A model generated the notes under the pieces. The model ran no database searches, was not told where the DNA came from, and worked only from the letters and a program-made list of their open reading frames with translations. Shown in pieces: positions 7,556 to 15,841 of a DNA stretch of 64,000 bases. The stretch comes from Rhizobacter sp. (lineage in GTDB: Bacteria; Pseudomonadota; Gammaproteobacteria; Burkholderiales; Burkholderiaceae_C). The position numbers and the translations under genes were made by a program. The stretch covers positions 1 to 64,000 of the forward strand of contig JANXWV010000084.1 of NCBI GenBank assembly GCA_025350965.1, in the 5' to 3' direction. Position 1 is the first letter of the stretch. Each line of letters starts with the position of its first letter.

Positions 7556-9594
7556 GCCGTCTCGGCCTCGAATGCTGCCTGCGCCGTGGGCACCCGGTCC
7601 ACCGGCAGCGTGAGCGAGAAGCAGGCGCCGCCGCCGGGGGCCTCGCTCGCGTCGAGCGCGCCGTGGTGCGCTTCGAGAATCGAGCGGCAGATCGCCAGGC
7701 CCATGCCCATGCCGTCACGCTTGGTCGAGTAGAAGGCGGCGCACAGCGCTTCGACGCGCCGGCCCTCGAGGCCGGGGCCGTTGTCGCGCACGTCGATGCG
7801 CACGAAGCGCGGGTCGCTGCTGCGCAGGGTGCGCACTTCGACGCGGCGCTCGACGGGCTCGCTTTCGATCCCATGGGTCGACGTCTCGGCCAGCGCATCG
7901 GCGGCGTTGCGCACGAGGTTGATCACGACCTGCTCGACGAGCACGGCGTCGGCCACCACCAGCGGCAGGTCGGCGCAGAGGTGCAGGTCGACATGCACAC
8001 GCTGGCGTTCCAGCTCGCGCTTGAGCAAGGCCACGCCGCCTTCGACGACGGCGTTCAGCGCACAGGCTTCGAGCTGCGGTTCGCGCCGCGTCAGGAACTC
8101 GCGGATGCGCTGCACGATGCGCCCGGCATGCGCCGCCTGCTCGCCCAGGCGCTGCAGTGCGCGCAGCAGCACCGGGTCGGGCGCGGCTTGCCGCTGCATC
8201 GAGTTGATGACGCCGGCGTTGTAGCTGCTGATGGCGGTCAACGGCTGGTTCAGTTCGTGGGCGAGCGTGGAGGCCACTTCGCCGAGCATCGTCAGGCGCG
8301 CGTGGTGCGTCATGGTGTCGACTTGATGGCGCTCGCGTTCTTCGGCACGTTTGGTGGCGGTGATGTCGAGGATCGAGCCCATCCAGCCGATCTGGCGGTT
8401 GCCTGCATCGACCAGCGGCGCCTCGAAGATCATCACGTCGATGCGCTTCCCGTCGCGGTGCTGCCAGCGCGCCTCGTAGCCGCCGCGTGGCGCCGCGCCG
8501 GCCATGTTGCGCTGGTGGCGTTGCATCGACTCTTCGGTGTCGTCGGCGGGCCAGTAGGCCATCGGCGGCATGTGGCCCACGAGCTCGTCGGCGCTGTAGC
8601 CGACCATGTCGGTCAGCGCGCGGTTCACGTACACGAGCCGGCCTTCGAGGTCGCGCGCGCGAAGGCCGACCGTCAGCGAGTCTTCCATCGCGCTGCGCCA
8701 TGCCGCCTCGGTGCGCCAGGCGGCTTCGGCGCGCGACACGTCGAGCACCTGGCGCCGCAGCATCCAGGTGATGGCGCCGATCAGCAGCACGAAGCCCGCC
8801 ACCATGGCGATGGGGAAGCTGCGGTACCACGGCGCGATGCGGTCGCGTGCGATGAGCTCGAGGTACGAGTCGGCGAAGGTTGGCGCCATGCTGATGCGGT
8901 AACTCTGGCGGTCGGGCAGCTCGCGGCCGTCGGTGGTGGAGGCCGTGACTTCGCCCAAGATGCCGACGATGCGCACGTCGTACTTGCGTGCCAGCCACCA
9001 TGGCACGTTCTGGCGCAGCATTTCGGTGGGCGAATAGCGCGCCACCAGCGCACCACCGCCCGGCACGGCAGCCGACAAGTGAGCCGACAGGCCCACGCTT
9101 TGCGGCACGCTGGCCTCGGCCGCGCCGGGCCGGGGCGCCTGCTCGGGCAGGTGGGCTTGGATGCGGTTCGCGGTGTCGAGCCAGGTCACGCTGAGCCAGA
9201 AGCGGCGCATGCCTTGCTGAACCTCGGGCAGGCCGGCGAAGTGGGCCGTCACGGCCCGCAGCGCCTGAGGCTCGGTGCCGAGCCGCTGGGCGAGCTCGCG
9301 CAACAGCAGCGCTTCGCGCTCGATGCGCGCACCCACCTGCGATTCGAGGGACAGCGCGTCCGAGATCAGCTCGAGGCGCTGCAGCTCCAGGTCGGCGCGC
9401 TCGTTGGCGCGCAGCCACGCCAGCACCAAGGCCACGAACGCGAGCGACAGCAGCAGCGGCAGCGCCCAAAGCCCGCGCCGCAGTGCGGGGCGCGGCGGCA
9501 GCGCAAGCAGCGGTCGGGGCGGCGGGGTGACCGCCGCGCCAGGGGGCGGCAAGGCAGGTGCGAGCATGCAAGTGAGTCTAGGTTCGGTCGCCAT
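7552..9594 (-). CDS. dctS: PAS-domain sensor histidine kinase (DctS-like)
   Basis: About 680 residues. An N-terminal membrane segment (LWALPLLLSLAFVALVLAWL), a periplasmic sensor of about 220 residues, a second membrane helix (AMVAGFVLLIGAITWML), a PAS domain (SLTVGLRARDLEGRLVYVNR onward), then the kinase core: H-box STLAHELNQPLTAISSYNAG, N-box VINLVRNAADAL, G-boxes VRDNGPGLEG and GMGMGLAICRSILEAHHG. This layout matches DctS-type dicarboxylate sensors. The start is uncertain: ATG 9594 is used, ATG 9567 is equally possible. The ATG at 9633 would overlap the palindromes upstream and is less likely. Confidence 0.88.
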   Translation of the reverse strand: MATEPRLTCMLAPALPPPGAAVTPPPRPLLALPPRPALRRGLWALPLLLSLAFVALVLAWLRANERADLELQRLELISDALSLESQVGARIEREALLLRELAQRLGTEPQALRAVTAHFAGLPEVQQGMRRFWLSVTWLDTANRIQAHLPEQAPRPGAAEASVPQSVGLSAHLSAAVPGGGALVARYSPTEMLRQNVPWWLARKYDVRIVGILGEVTASTTDGRELPDRQSYRISMAPTFADSYLELIARDRIAPWYRSFPIAMVAGFVLLIGAITWMLRRQVLDVSRAEAAWRTEAAWRSAMEDSLTVGLRARDLEGRLVYVNRALTDMVGYSADELVGHMPPMAYWPADDTEESMQRHQRNMAGAAPRGGYEARWQHRDGKRIDVMIFEAPLVDAGNRQIGWMGSILDITATKRAEERERHQVDTMTHHARLTMLGEVASTLAHELNQPLTAISSYNAGVINSMQRQAAPDPVLLRALQRLGEQAAHAGRIVQRIREFLTRREPQLEACALNAVVEGGVALLKRELERQRVHVDLHLCADLPLVVADAVLVEQVVINLVRNAADALAETSTHGIESEPVERRVEVRTLRSSDPRFVRIDVRDNGPGLEGRRVEALCAAFYSTKRDGMGMGLAICRSILEAHHGALDASEAPGGGACFSLTLPVDRVPTAQAAFEAETA

Positions 9595-9613
9595 CCCCCG
9601 CGCGGGCCACGGG

Positions 9614-9634
9614 CCACAAATGTGGAACTCCACA
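9614..9634. promoter_or_regulatory. Overlapping palindromes in the dctS/dctP divergent promoter region
   Basis: Two inverted repeats share one half-site: CCACA-AA-TGTGG (9614-9625) and TGTGGA-AC-TCCACA (9621-9634). They lie between the dctS start and dctP at 9705. Symmetric half-sites suit a dimeric regulator such as the FixJ-type DctR; this assignment is inference. Confidence 0.45.
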
Positions 9635-9704
9635 ACTACCGAGCGGCCGGGCCGGTCGGCAGAATCGCGCGTCCGGTTCTACCCAAACAGTTGGAGACTC
9701 AGCC

Positions 9705-10745
9705 ATGCCCCAAGCCACCTTGCGCCGCCCGCGCCGCCTTGCCCTCGCCGCCATCGCAGCAGCCACCGTCGCCGCCTTCGGGCTGGCCACGCCGGCCGCG
9801 TTCGCGCAGGCGCCCATCGTCATCAAGTTCAGCCATGTGGTCGCGGCCGACACGCCCAAGGGCAAGGGAGCGCTGCGCTTCAAGGAGCTGGCCGAAGAGC
9901 GCACCAAGGGGCGCGTGAAGGTCGAACTGTTCCCGAACAGCCAGCTCTACAAAGACAAGGAAGAGATGGAGGCGCTGCAGCTCGGCTCGGTGCAGATGTT
10001 GGCGCCGTCGCTTGCCAAGTTCGCCCCCCTGGGCGTGAAGGAGTTCGAGGTCTTCGACCTGCCCTTCATCTTCAAGGACGACGCCGCGTTCCGCGCCGTG
10101 ACCACCGGCCCGGTCGGCGCCGACCTGCTGAAGAAGCTGGAGCCGAAAGGTGTGCAGGGCCTGGCGTATTGGGACAACGGCTTCCACATCATGAGCGCCA
10201 ACAAGCCGCTCCATGCCGTGGCCGACTTCAAGGGCCAGAAGATGCGCATCCAGAGCTCGAAGGTGCTCGACGCGCAGATGCGCGCGCTCGGCGCGATCCC
10301 GCAGGTCATGGCGTTCAGCGAGCTTTACCAGGCGCTGCAGACCGGCGTGGTCGACGGCACCGAAGGCGTGCCTTCGAACTTCTACACCCAGAAGATCTAT
10401 GAAGTGCAAAAGCACATGACGGTGTCGAACCACGGCCACCTGGCCTACGCCGTGATCGCCAACAAGAAGTTCTGGGACGGGCTGCCGGCCGACATTCGCA
10501 CCATTCTCGAAGGCGCGGTGAAAGACAGCACGACCTACGCCAACGCGATCGCGTCGACCGAGAACGCCACGTCGATGGACCGCATCAAGGCGAGCGGCAA
10601 GGTCACGGTCTACACGCTGACGCCGGCCGAGACGAACGAGTGGAAGAAGGCGCTGATGCCGGTGCACAAGGAGATGGAGTCGCGTGTCGGCAAGGACACG
10701 GTGGCGGCGGTCTACAAGGCAGCAGGGTTCGTGGCGCCGAAGTAA
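9705..10745 (+). CDS. dctP: TRAP transporter substrate-binding protein DctP
   Basis: 346-residue periplasmic protein with a signal peptide ending AFAQA (about residue 35). The mature N-terminus (IVIKFSHVVAADTPKGKGAL) is the DctP start; FPNSQLYKDKEEMEALQLGS, GQKMRIQSSKVLDAQMRALG and LYQALQTGVVDGTEGVPSNF are hallmark TRAP motifs, the first Arg being in the carboxylate-binding position. It delivers ligand to DctQM. The gene heads dctP-dctQ-dctM and is divergent from dctSR. A C4-dicarboxylate ligand is likely but not proven by sequence. Confidence 0.95.
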   Translation: MPQATLRRPRRLALAAIAAATVAAFGLATPAAFAQAPIVIKFSHVVAADTPKGKGALRFKELAEERTKGRVKVELFPNSQLYKDKEEMEALQLGSVQMLAPSLAKFAPLGVKEFEVFDLPFIFKDDAAFRAVTTGPVGADLLKKLEPKGVQGLAYWDNGFHIMSANKPLHAVADFKGQKMRIQSSKVLDAQMRALGAIPQVMAFSELYQALQTGVVDGTEGVPSNFYTQKIYEVQKHMTVSNHGHLAYAVIANKKFWDGLPADIRTILEGAVKDSTTYANAIASTENATSMDRIKASGKVTVYTLTPAETNEWKKALMPVHKEMESRVGKDTVAAVYKAAGFVAPK

Positions 10746-10789
10746 AGAGCCAAAGGGCGACGCAAAAGAAAAAGATCGAGGAGGCAACC

Positions 10790-11425
10790 ATGTTCATGCG
10801 ATTCCTGAACCATCTCGAAGAGTGGATCATCACGTTCCTGATGGGCTCGGCCACGCTCATCATCTTCTTCGCGGTGATGCACCGCTACCTGTCGGGCATG
10901 CCGATCCCGTACCTGCAGGACTGGTTGCTTTCCCTGAACTTCTCGTGGGCGCAAGAGGCCACGATCTACCTGTTCGTGTGGATGGCCAAGTTCGGCGCTG
11001 CTTACGGCGTGCGCACCGGCATTCACGTGGGCGTCGATGTGTTCATCAACCGCCTGGCACCCAAGAACCGCGCCAAGTTCGTGCTCATCGGCCTCGGTGC
11101 CGGCGCGCTGTTCACCGGCATGGTGGCGTTGCTTGGCGCGAACTTCGTGTCCGAGAACGGCGCGCACTATTTCTTCGCCAGGCTCTTCGGCGCCGACCTG
11201 ACCGGCATGACGGAAGGCCCGGTGACGCCCGACCTGGAATGGCCGACCTGGATCATCTACTGCGCCATTCCGCTGGGCTCGTCGCTGATGTGCTTCCGCT
11301 TCCTGCAGGTGGCCTGGAACTTCATCCAAACCGGCGAGTTGCCGAAGCACGACCACGGCCATGTCGACGGCCTGGACGAGGTCGAAGGCGCTGAAGCCGG
11401 CGCGTTGCAAGGAGCCAAGGCATGA
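10790..11425 (+). CDS. dctQ: TRAP transporter small permease DctQ
   Basis: 211-residue membrane protein with about four hydrophobic segments. EWIITFLMGSATLIIFFAVM, LFVWMAKFGAAYGVRTGIHV and the helix before PDLEWPTWIIYCAIPLGSSL are typical of DctQ. The start at 10790 was chosen over upstream in-frame codons because GAGGAGG precedes it by 6 nt and the family begins here. The stop overlaps the dctM ATG by 4 bp. Confidence 0.93.
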   Translation: MFMRFLNHLEEWIITFLMGSATLIIFFAVMHRYLSGMPIPYLQDWLLSLNFSWAQEATIYLFVWMAKFGAAYGVRTGIHVGVDVFINRLAPKNRAKFVLIGLGAGALFTGMVALLGANFVSENGAHYFFARLFGADLTGMTEGPVTPDLEWPTWIIYCAIPLGSSLMCFRFLQVAWNFIQTGELPKHDHGHVDGLDEVEGAEAGALQGAKA

Positions 11426-12702
11426 ACGGCCTCATCATCTTCGGCCTGCTCGTGGTGCTGATGCTCACGGGCATGCCGATCTCCATCGCGCTCGGCCTGA
11501 CCGTGATGACCTTCATCTTCGGCTTCACGCAGGTGCCGCTCGAATCGGTGGCGCTCAAGCTGTTCACCGGCATCGAGAAGTTCGAGATCATGGCGATCCC
11601 GTTCTTCATTCTCGCGGGCAACTTCCTGACCCACGGGGGCGTCGCCAAACGCATGATCAACTTCGCCAGTTCGCTGGTGGGGCATTGGCATGGCGGGTTG
11701 GGCCTGGCTTCGGTGCTGGCGTGCGCACTGTTCGCCGCGCTGTCGGGCTCGTCGCCGGCGTGCGTAGTGGCCATCGGCTCGATCATGTTGCCGGCGATGG
11801 TGAAGGCCGGCTTCCCGCCGCGCTTCGGCGCCGGCATCATCACCACCTCGGGCGCTTTGGGCATCCTGATCCCGCCGTCGATCGCGATGGTGATGTATTC
11901 GGTCTCGACCAACACCTCGCTGTCGGGTCTGTTCCTGGCCGGCGTGGTGCCGGGCATCGCCCTGGCCACCATGCTGGGCATGACGACCTGGTGGCGCGCC
12001 CGCAAGAACGACTACCCGCGCATGGCCAAGGCGACCTGGGGCCAGCGCTGGGTCGCGCTGCGCGATTCGTTCTGGGGCCTGCTGCTGATCGTGGTGGTGA
12101 TGGGCGGCATCTACAGCGGCCTGTTCACGCCCACCGAGGCGGCGGCGATGGCGGCGGTGTATGCCTTCATCGTGGCGGTGTTCGTCTACAAGGACATCAG
12201 CCTCAAAGACGTGCCGAAGGTGCTGCTCAGCTCGGCCAACATGAGCGCGATGCTGCTCTACATCATCACGAACGCGGTGCTGTTCTCGTTCGTGCTGGCC
12301 AACGAGCAGATCCCGCAGCACCTGGCCGACTGGCTGGTGAACATGGGCCTCGGCCCGATCGCCTTTCTGCTCGTCGTGAACATCCTGCTGCTGGTGGCGG
12401 GCAACTTCATGGAGCCGAGCTCGATCATCCTCATCATGGCGCCGATCCTGTTCCCGGTGGCGATGAAGCTCGGTATCGACCCGGTGCACTTCGGCATCCT
12501 GATCATCGTGAACATGGAGGTCGGCATGTGCCACCCGCCGGTGGGCCTGAACCTCTACGTGGCCTCGGGCATCACGAAAATGGGCATCAGCGAACTCACG
12601 GTGGCGGTGTGGCCGTGGCTGCTGACGATGCTGGTGTTCCTGGTGATCGTGACGTACTGGCCGGGGCTGTCGCTGTGGCTGCCGCACCTGTTGCTGAAGT
12701 AG
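11422..12702 (+). CDS. dctM: TRAP transporter large permease DctM
   Basis: 426 residues with about 12 hydrophobic segments. Landmarks are FFILAGNFLTHGGVAKRMIN, LSGSSPACVVAIGSIMLPAM, GALGILIPPSIAMVMYSV and, near the end, NMEVGMCHPPVGLNLYVASG. It forms the sodium-driven channel of the TRAP system with DctQ. ATG 11422 lies inside the last codons of dctQ, so translation is coupled. Confidence 0.95.
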   Translation: MNGLIIFGLLVVLMLTGMPISIALGLTVMTFIFGFTQVPLESVALKLFTGIEKFEIMAIPFFILAGNFLTHGGVAKRMINFASSLVGHWHGGLGLASVLACALFAALSGSSPACVVAIGSIMLPAMVKAGFPPRFGAGIITTSGALGILIPPSIAMVMYSVSTNTSLSGLFLAGVVPGIALATMLGMTTWWRARKNDYPRMAKATWGQRWVALRDSFWGLLLIVVVMGGIYSGLFTPTEAAAMAAVYAFIVAVFVYKDISLKDVPKVLLSSANMSAMLLYIITNAVLFSFVLANEQIPQHLADWLVNMGLGPIAFLLVVNILLLVAGNFMEPSSIILIMAPILFPVAMKLGIDPVHFGILIIVNMEVGMCHPPVGLNLYVASGITKMGISELTVAVWPWLLTMLVFLVIVTYWPGLSLWLPHLLLK

Positions 12703-12705
12703 CGA

Positions 12706-12740
12706 CAAACGGCAAACCGCAAACCGCAAACCGCAAGCAG
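12706..12740. repeat. 7-bp tandem repeat (CAAACCG)
   Basis: Three perfect CAAACCG copies (12713-12733) flanked by one degenerate copy on each side (CAAACGG and CAAGCAG), directly after the dctM stop codon. Confidence 0.85.
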
Positions 12741-12755
12741 TAGATAGCAAGGTCC

Positions 12756-12775
12756 GGCCCGGCACACGCCGGGCC
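12756..12775. terminator. Hairpin between convergent dctM and AfsR-like gene
   Basis: Perfect 8-bp GC stem (GGCCCGGC / GCCGGGCC) with an ACAC loop, placed between two convergent genes. There is no U-tract on either side, so intrinsic termination is uncertain. Confidence 0.5.
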
Positions 12776-12782
12776 CGGGTGT

Positions 12783-15740
12783 TCACTGCAGGGCCAGCGC
12801 CACCGCGTCGGCCAGTGCCAGCCGCGCGCCCTGCGCCCACAGCAGCTCGATGCGTGCCGCGTCGTGGCGGGCCTCGCCCAACACACGGGCAGCCAGGCGG
12901 CGCACGCGGCGCATGTCGTGCTGGTCGGCCGCTGTCAGCTGCCCGAAGTTCGCGAGCCAAAAGGCCTCTGCAAAGCCGGCCATCTGCAACGCCTGCTCGG
13001 CACGCCGCACATGGGCCAGTGCGCGCGGCATGTTCCACAGCACGTAAGCCAGCTCGTGCAGGGCCAGGCTGTCCCACGACAGCCGCGCGCCGTCCCGAAA
13101 CACCGCCACGGCCTCGGGCCAACGCCGCAGCCCCGACAGTGCGTTGCCACGCACATTGAGCGCCTGGTTCACGCGGTGCCAGTCGTGCAGTGCGCGTGCG
13201 CCGGGCTCGAACTCGTCCAGCCGGGCCAGGGTTTCCACATGGCGCCCGGCCTGCTGCGCACACACGGCCAGGTTGTAGCGGCCGCTGTTGATGGCGTGCT
13301 GGTTGCCGCCCCGGGCCCACAGCCCGAGCGCTCGGGTGTGCAGTGCTTCCGCCTCTTCGTGGCGCTGGTGGTGGTTGGCGATGAAGGCGCGCATGCCGAG
13401 CAGGCCGCCTTGAATGTGCAGGTCGCCGGCTGCCAAGGCCAGCGGCTCGGCTTCGTCGAGCAGCGCCAGCGGGCGGGCCGCCTCCCGCGTGGTTCGCCAC
13501 AGCACCCGCGCGCAGGCGTGCAGCGCACGGGCGCGCAACGCCGGGTCGGCGGGCGCAGTGGCCAGGCCGCGCTCGACATGCGCGACCGCGTCGTCGCGGC
13601 GCCCGGCCACGAACAGCATCGGCCCGAGCAGCGAGTGGCCCCGGCTGCGCAATACCGGGTCGGCGCACTGCGCCACGGCCACCTCCAGCGCGGCCAGGCC
13701 GTTCGCAGGCAGTTCCACGTCTTCCAGTACGCGCCGCAACGGCAACAGCATGGTGATGGCGTCATGGGGCGCTCCGTCGGCCACGGCGCTGGCCAGTGCG
13801 GCCAGCAGGTTCGGCTGCTCGGCGCGCACCTCGGCCAGCGCGGGGGTGGCGGGCAGTGCCTGCGCCCACGCCGTGAGCCAGGCGCGGTGCCGCGCGCGCA
13901 GGGCCGGCGCCGCGCCGGCCGCCAGTTGCATGGCGGCGTACTCACGCACCGGCTCGAAGGTGGCGTAGCGGGTGCTGCCGCCAGCGGCCGGGTGTGCCAC
14001 GCTGGCGCGCAGCAGCGAGTGCGACACCAGCTCGTCCAGGCCAATGCTGATGTGTTGCGTTGGTACGCCGCACACCGCCTGCGCAGCCTCGGCCGTGAAG
14101 CCGCCGTGGAAGACCGTCAGCGCGGCCAGCTGTTGCGCCTGGGCTGGTGCGAGCAGGCGCCAGCTCCATTCGATCACGCCCAGCATCGTGGCGTGGCGCA
14201 GGTCGCTGCCACTGCGCGGGCCGCTGCGTTGCAGCAGCGCCAGCGCCGGCCCGCCCGGCGCCGCATGCGCGCTGCGGAGCAGCAGCACCATGTCGGCCGG
14301 CACGATGCTGCGCACGCGTGCCGCAGCCAGTTCGATGGCCAGCGGCATGCCTTCGAGCAGGTGCGCGAGCGCGACGACCGAAGCGACGTTGCCGGCGTCG
14401 AGCTGGAAGGCCGAGCGCACCGCGCGCGCCCGGTCCACGAACAGCGCCACGGCGGGGTTGATGGCGGCCTCTTCAAGCGGCAGGTCGGCGCGGGGCAGCT
14501 CGAGCGGCTGGATCGCCACTTCGCGCTCGCCGTCGAGCCCGAGCACGCGGCGCGAGGTGACGAGCAGGTGCAGCCCCGGGATGCGCGATGCAAGCTGCGC
14601 CACCACGTCTTCGGCGTGGCCCGCAAGCTGCTCGAAGTTGTCGAGCACCAGCAGCGCGCGCCGGCCGCCGAGTGCCGCCACCAGCGGCTCGAACGGGTCG
14701 CTCCCCGGCTGGCGCAGGTGCAGGCCAGCCAGCAGGGTGTCGAGCATTTGCGCGCGGGTGCTGCAGTTGGCCAGCGGCACGAAGGCCACGAAGTCGAAGC
14801 GGCCCGCGGCCGGCGCGCCCGGTGCACCACTCGGACCCCCTGCACCCCCTGCACCGACCGCATCCGCCAGTTCGACCGCGAGCCGCGTCTTGCCGCTGCC
14901 ACCCGGGCCCAGCAAGGTGACGAGCCGGTGCGCCAGCACCTCGGCGCGCAGGCGGGCGCCTTCGGTGTCACGGCCGAAGAAGCGCGTCAGGTAGACGGGC
15001 AAGGTGCTGAGGCCCACATCGACAGGTTCGTGCCGCGCGGTGCCTGCAGGCCGCCTACCGAGCCCACTTTGCACGCCCGGGGCGCTCAGCGCGCCCGGCA
15101 CGCTGGCCGCCGCACCGGCCATGGCGTCGCGCTGCGCGGCCGCCACACTGTCTGCACAGGCGCGGTCGAACAAGGCCGCCAGGCGGCTGCGCTCGGCTTG
15201 CACCCAGTCGTCGTAGAACCCGGGCAGCAACTCGCCGGTGTAGAGCGCAACGGCCCGTGCAGGCTGGCCGTCGCGCACGCTGTGCTCGAACGCCTGCACG
15301 TCGCAGTCGATGGCGCCGGCCACCACGCGCAGGCTCAGCCGGTCGGCCAGCACCACGGGCGTTGAATGCGGCCCCGACGCGCCGGGTGGGCCGACCGGCT
15401 CCAGCCATTGGCGCAGCGCGAACAGCGCCTGGCGCAGGCGGTTGCGGCCCACGTCGAGCGCCACGCCGGGCCAGATCAGGTCGATCAGCTCTTCGCGTGC
15501 ATGGCTGCGCTGCGGGAACAGCGCGAGCCGTGCCAGCAGGGTGCCAACACTGCGGCTGCTGAAATTGGTGAGCGTCACGTCGCCGCGCTGCGCCCGCAAG
15601 CCGCCGAGCAACTGCACGCGCCACGCTCCGCCCGGCGGCGCGGGGGCGGGCGCGCTTCGTTGTGCTGTCTCGTGCGCTGTCTCGTGCGCTGACTCAGGCG
15701 ACGGGTGCGTGTGCGGGTGCGGATGCATGTGCGGATGCAT
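12783..15740 (-). CDS. AfsR/SARP-like regulator: winged helix, BTAD, NB-ARC ATPase, TPR
   Basis: About 985 residues. An unusual His/Pro-rich start (MHPHMHPHPHTHPSPESAH) is followed by an OmpR-like winged helix (about 45-120; LIDLIWPGVALDVGRNRLRQ) and a bacterial transcriptional activation domain (about 130-215; ALYTGELLPGFYDDWVQ). An AAA/NB-ARC-type ATPase starts near residue 275 with Walker A LLGPGGSGKTRLAV and Walker B RALLVLDNFEQLAG. The C-terminal half is helical and TPR-like. These STAND-class regulators sense a ligand and activate nearby genes. The start is the first of two close ATGs; no ribosome binding site is evident, and the frame stays open upstream to 16160 in the shadow of the dehydrogenase gene. 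Possible targets are the adjacent TRAP or dehydrogenase genes (inference). Confidence 0.85.
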   Translation of the reverse strand: MHPHMHPHPHTHPSPESAHETAHETAQRSAPAPAPPGGAWRVQLLGGLRAQRGDVTLTNFSSRSVGTLLARLALFPQRSHAREELIDLIWPGVALDVGRNRLRQALFALRQWLEPVGPPGASGPHSTPVVLADRLSLRVVAGAIDCDVQAFEHSVRDGQPARAVALYTGELLPGFYDDWVQAERSRLAALFDRACADSVAAAQRDAMAGAAASVPGALSAPGVQSGLGRRPAGTARHEPVDVGLSTLPVYLTRFFGRDTEGARLRAEVLAHRLVTLLGPGGSGKTRLAVELADAVGAGGAGGPSGAPGAPAAGRFDFVAFVPLANCSTRAQMLDTLLAGLHLRQPGSDPFEPLVAALGGRRALLVLDNFEQLAGHAEDVVAQLASRIPGLHLLVTSRRVLGLDGEREVAIQPLELPRADLPLEEAAINPAVALFVDRARAVRSAFQLDAGNVASVVALAHLLEGMPLAIELAAARVRSIVPADMVLLLRSAHAAPGGPALALLQRSGPRSGSDLRHATMLGVIEWSWRLLAPAQAQQLAALTVFHGGFTAEAAQAVCGVPTQHISIGLDELVSHSLLRASVAHPAAGGSTRYATFEPVREYAAMQLAAGAAPALRARHRAWLTAWAQALPATPALAEVRAEQPNLLAALASAVADGAPHDAITMLLPLRRVLEDVELPANGLAALEVAVAQCADPVLRSRGHSLLGPMLFVAGRRDDAVAHVERGLATAPADPALRARALHACARVLWRTTREAARPLALLDEAEPLALAAGDLHIQGGLLGMRAFIANHHQRHEEAEALHTRALGLWARGGNQHAINSGRYNLAVCAQQAGRHVETLARLDEFEPGARALHDWHRVNQALNVRGNALSGLRRWPEAVAVFRDGARLSWDSLALHELAYVLWNMPRALAHVRRAEQALQMAGFAEAFWLANFGQLTAADQHDMRRVRRLAARVLGEARHDAARIELLWAQGARLALADAVALALQ

Positions 15741-15841
15741 GGGGCGGGGGGCCGTGGCGCGTTGCCACGCCGAATGGTAGGGCGGCGCGGCGCCGGGATC
15801 ACGGCGCCGGTGCCACCCAGGCCGGGGGGCCGCGCAGCCGT

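Noticed and set aside
7663-9918. 751-codon open frame on the plus strand
   Set aside because: Shadow opposite the DctS-like kinase, which has all kinase boxes; the plus frame has no recognisable motif.
12706-12740. Possible CRISPR-like array
   Set aside because: Unit is only 7 bp and contiguous, with no spacers.
11257-13668. 803-codon open frame on the minus strand
   Set aside because: Crosses dctM and the AfsR-like gene end; low-complexity His/Arg/Asp composition and no domain.
12864-15365. 833-codon open frame on the plus strand
   Set aside because: Antisense of the AfsR-like regulator, whose Walker motifs and winged helix are clear.
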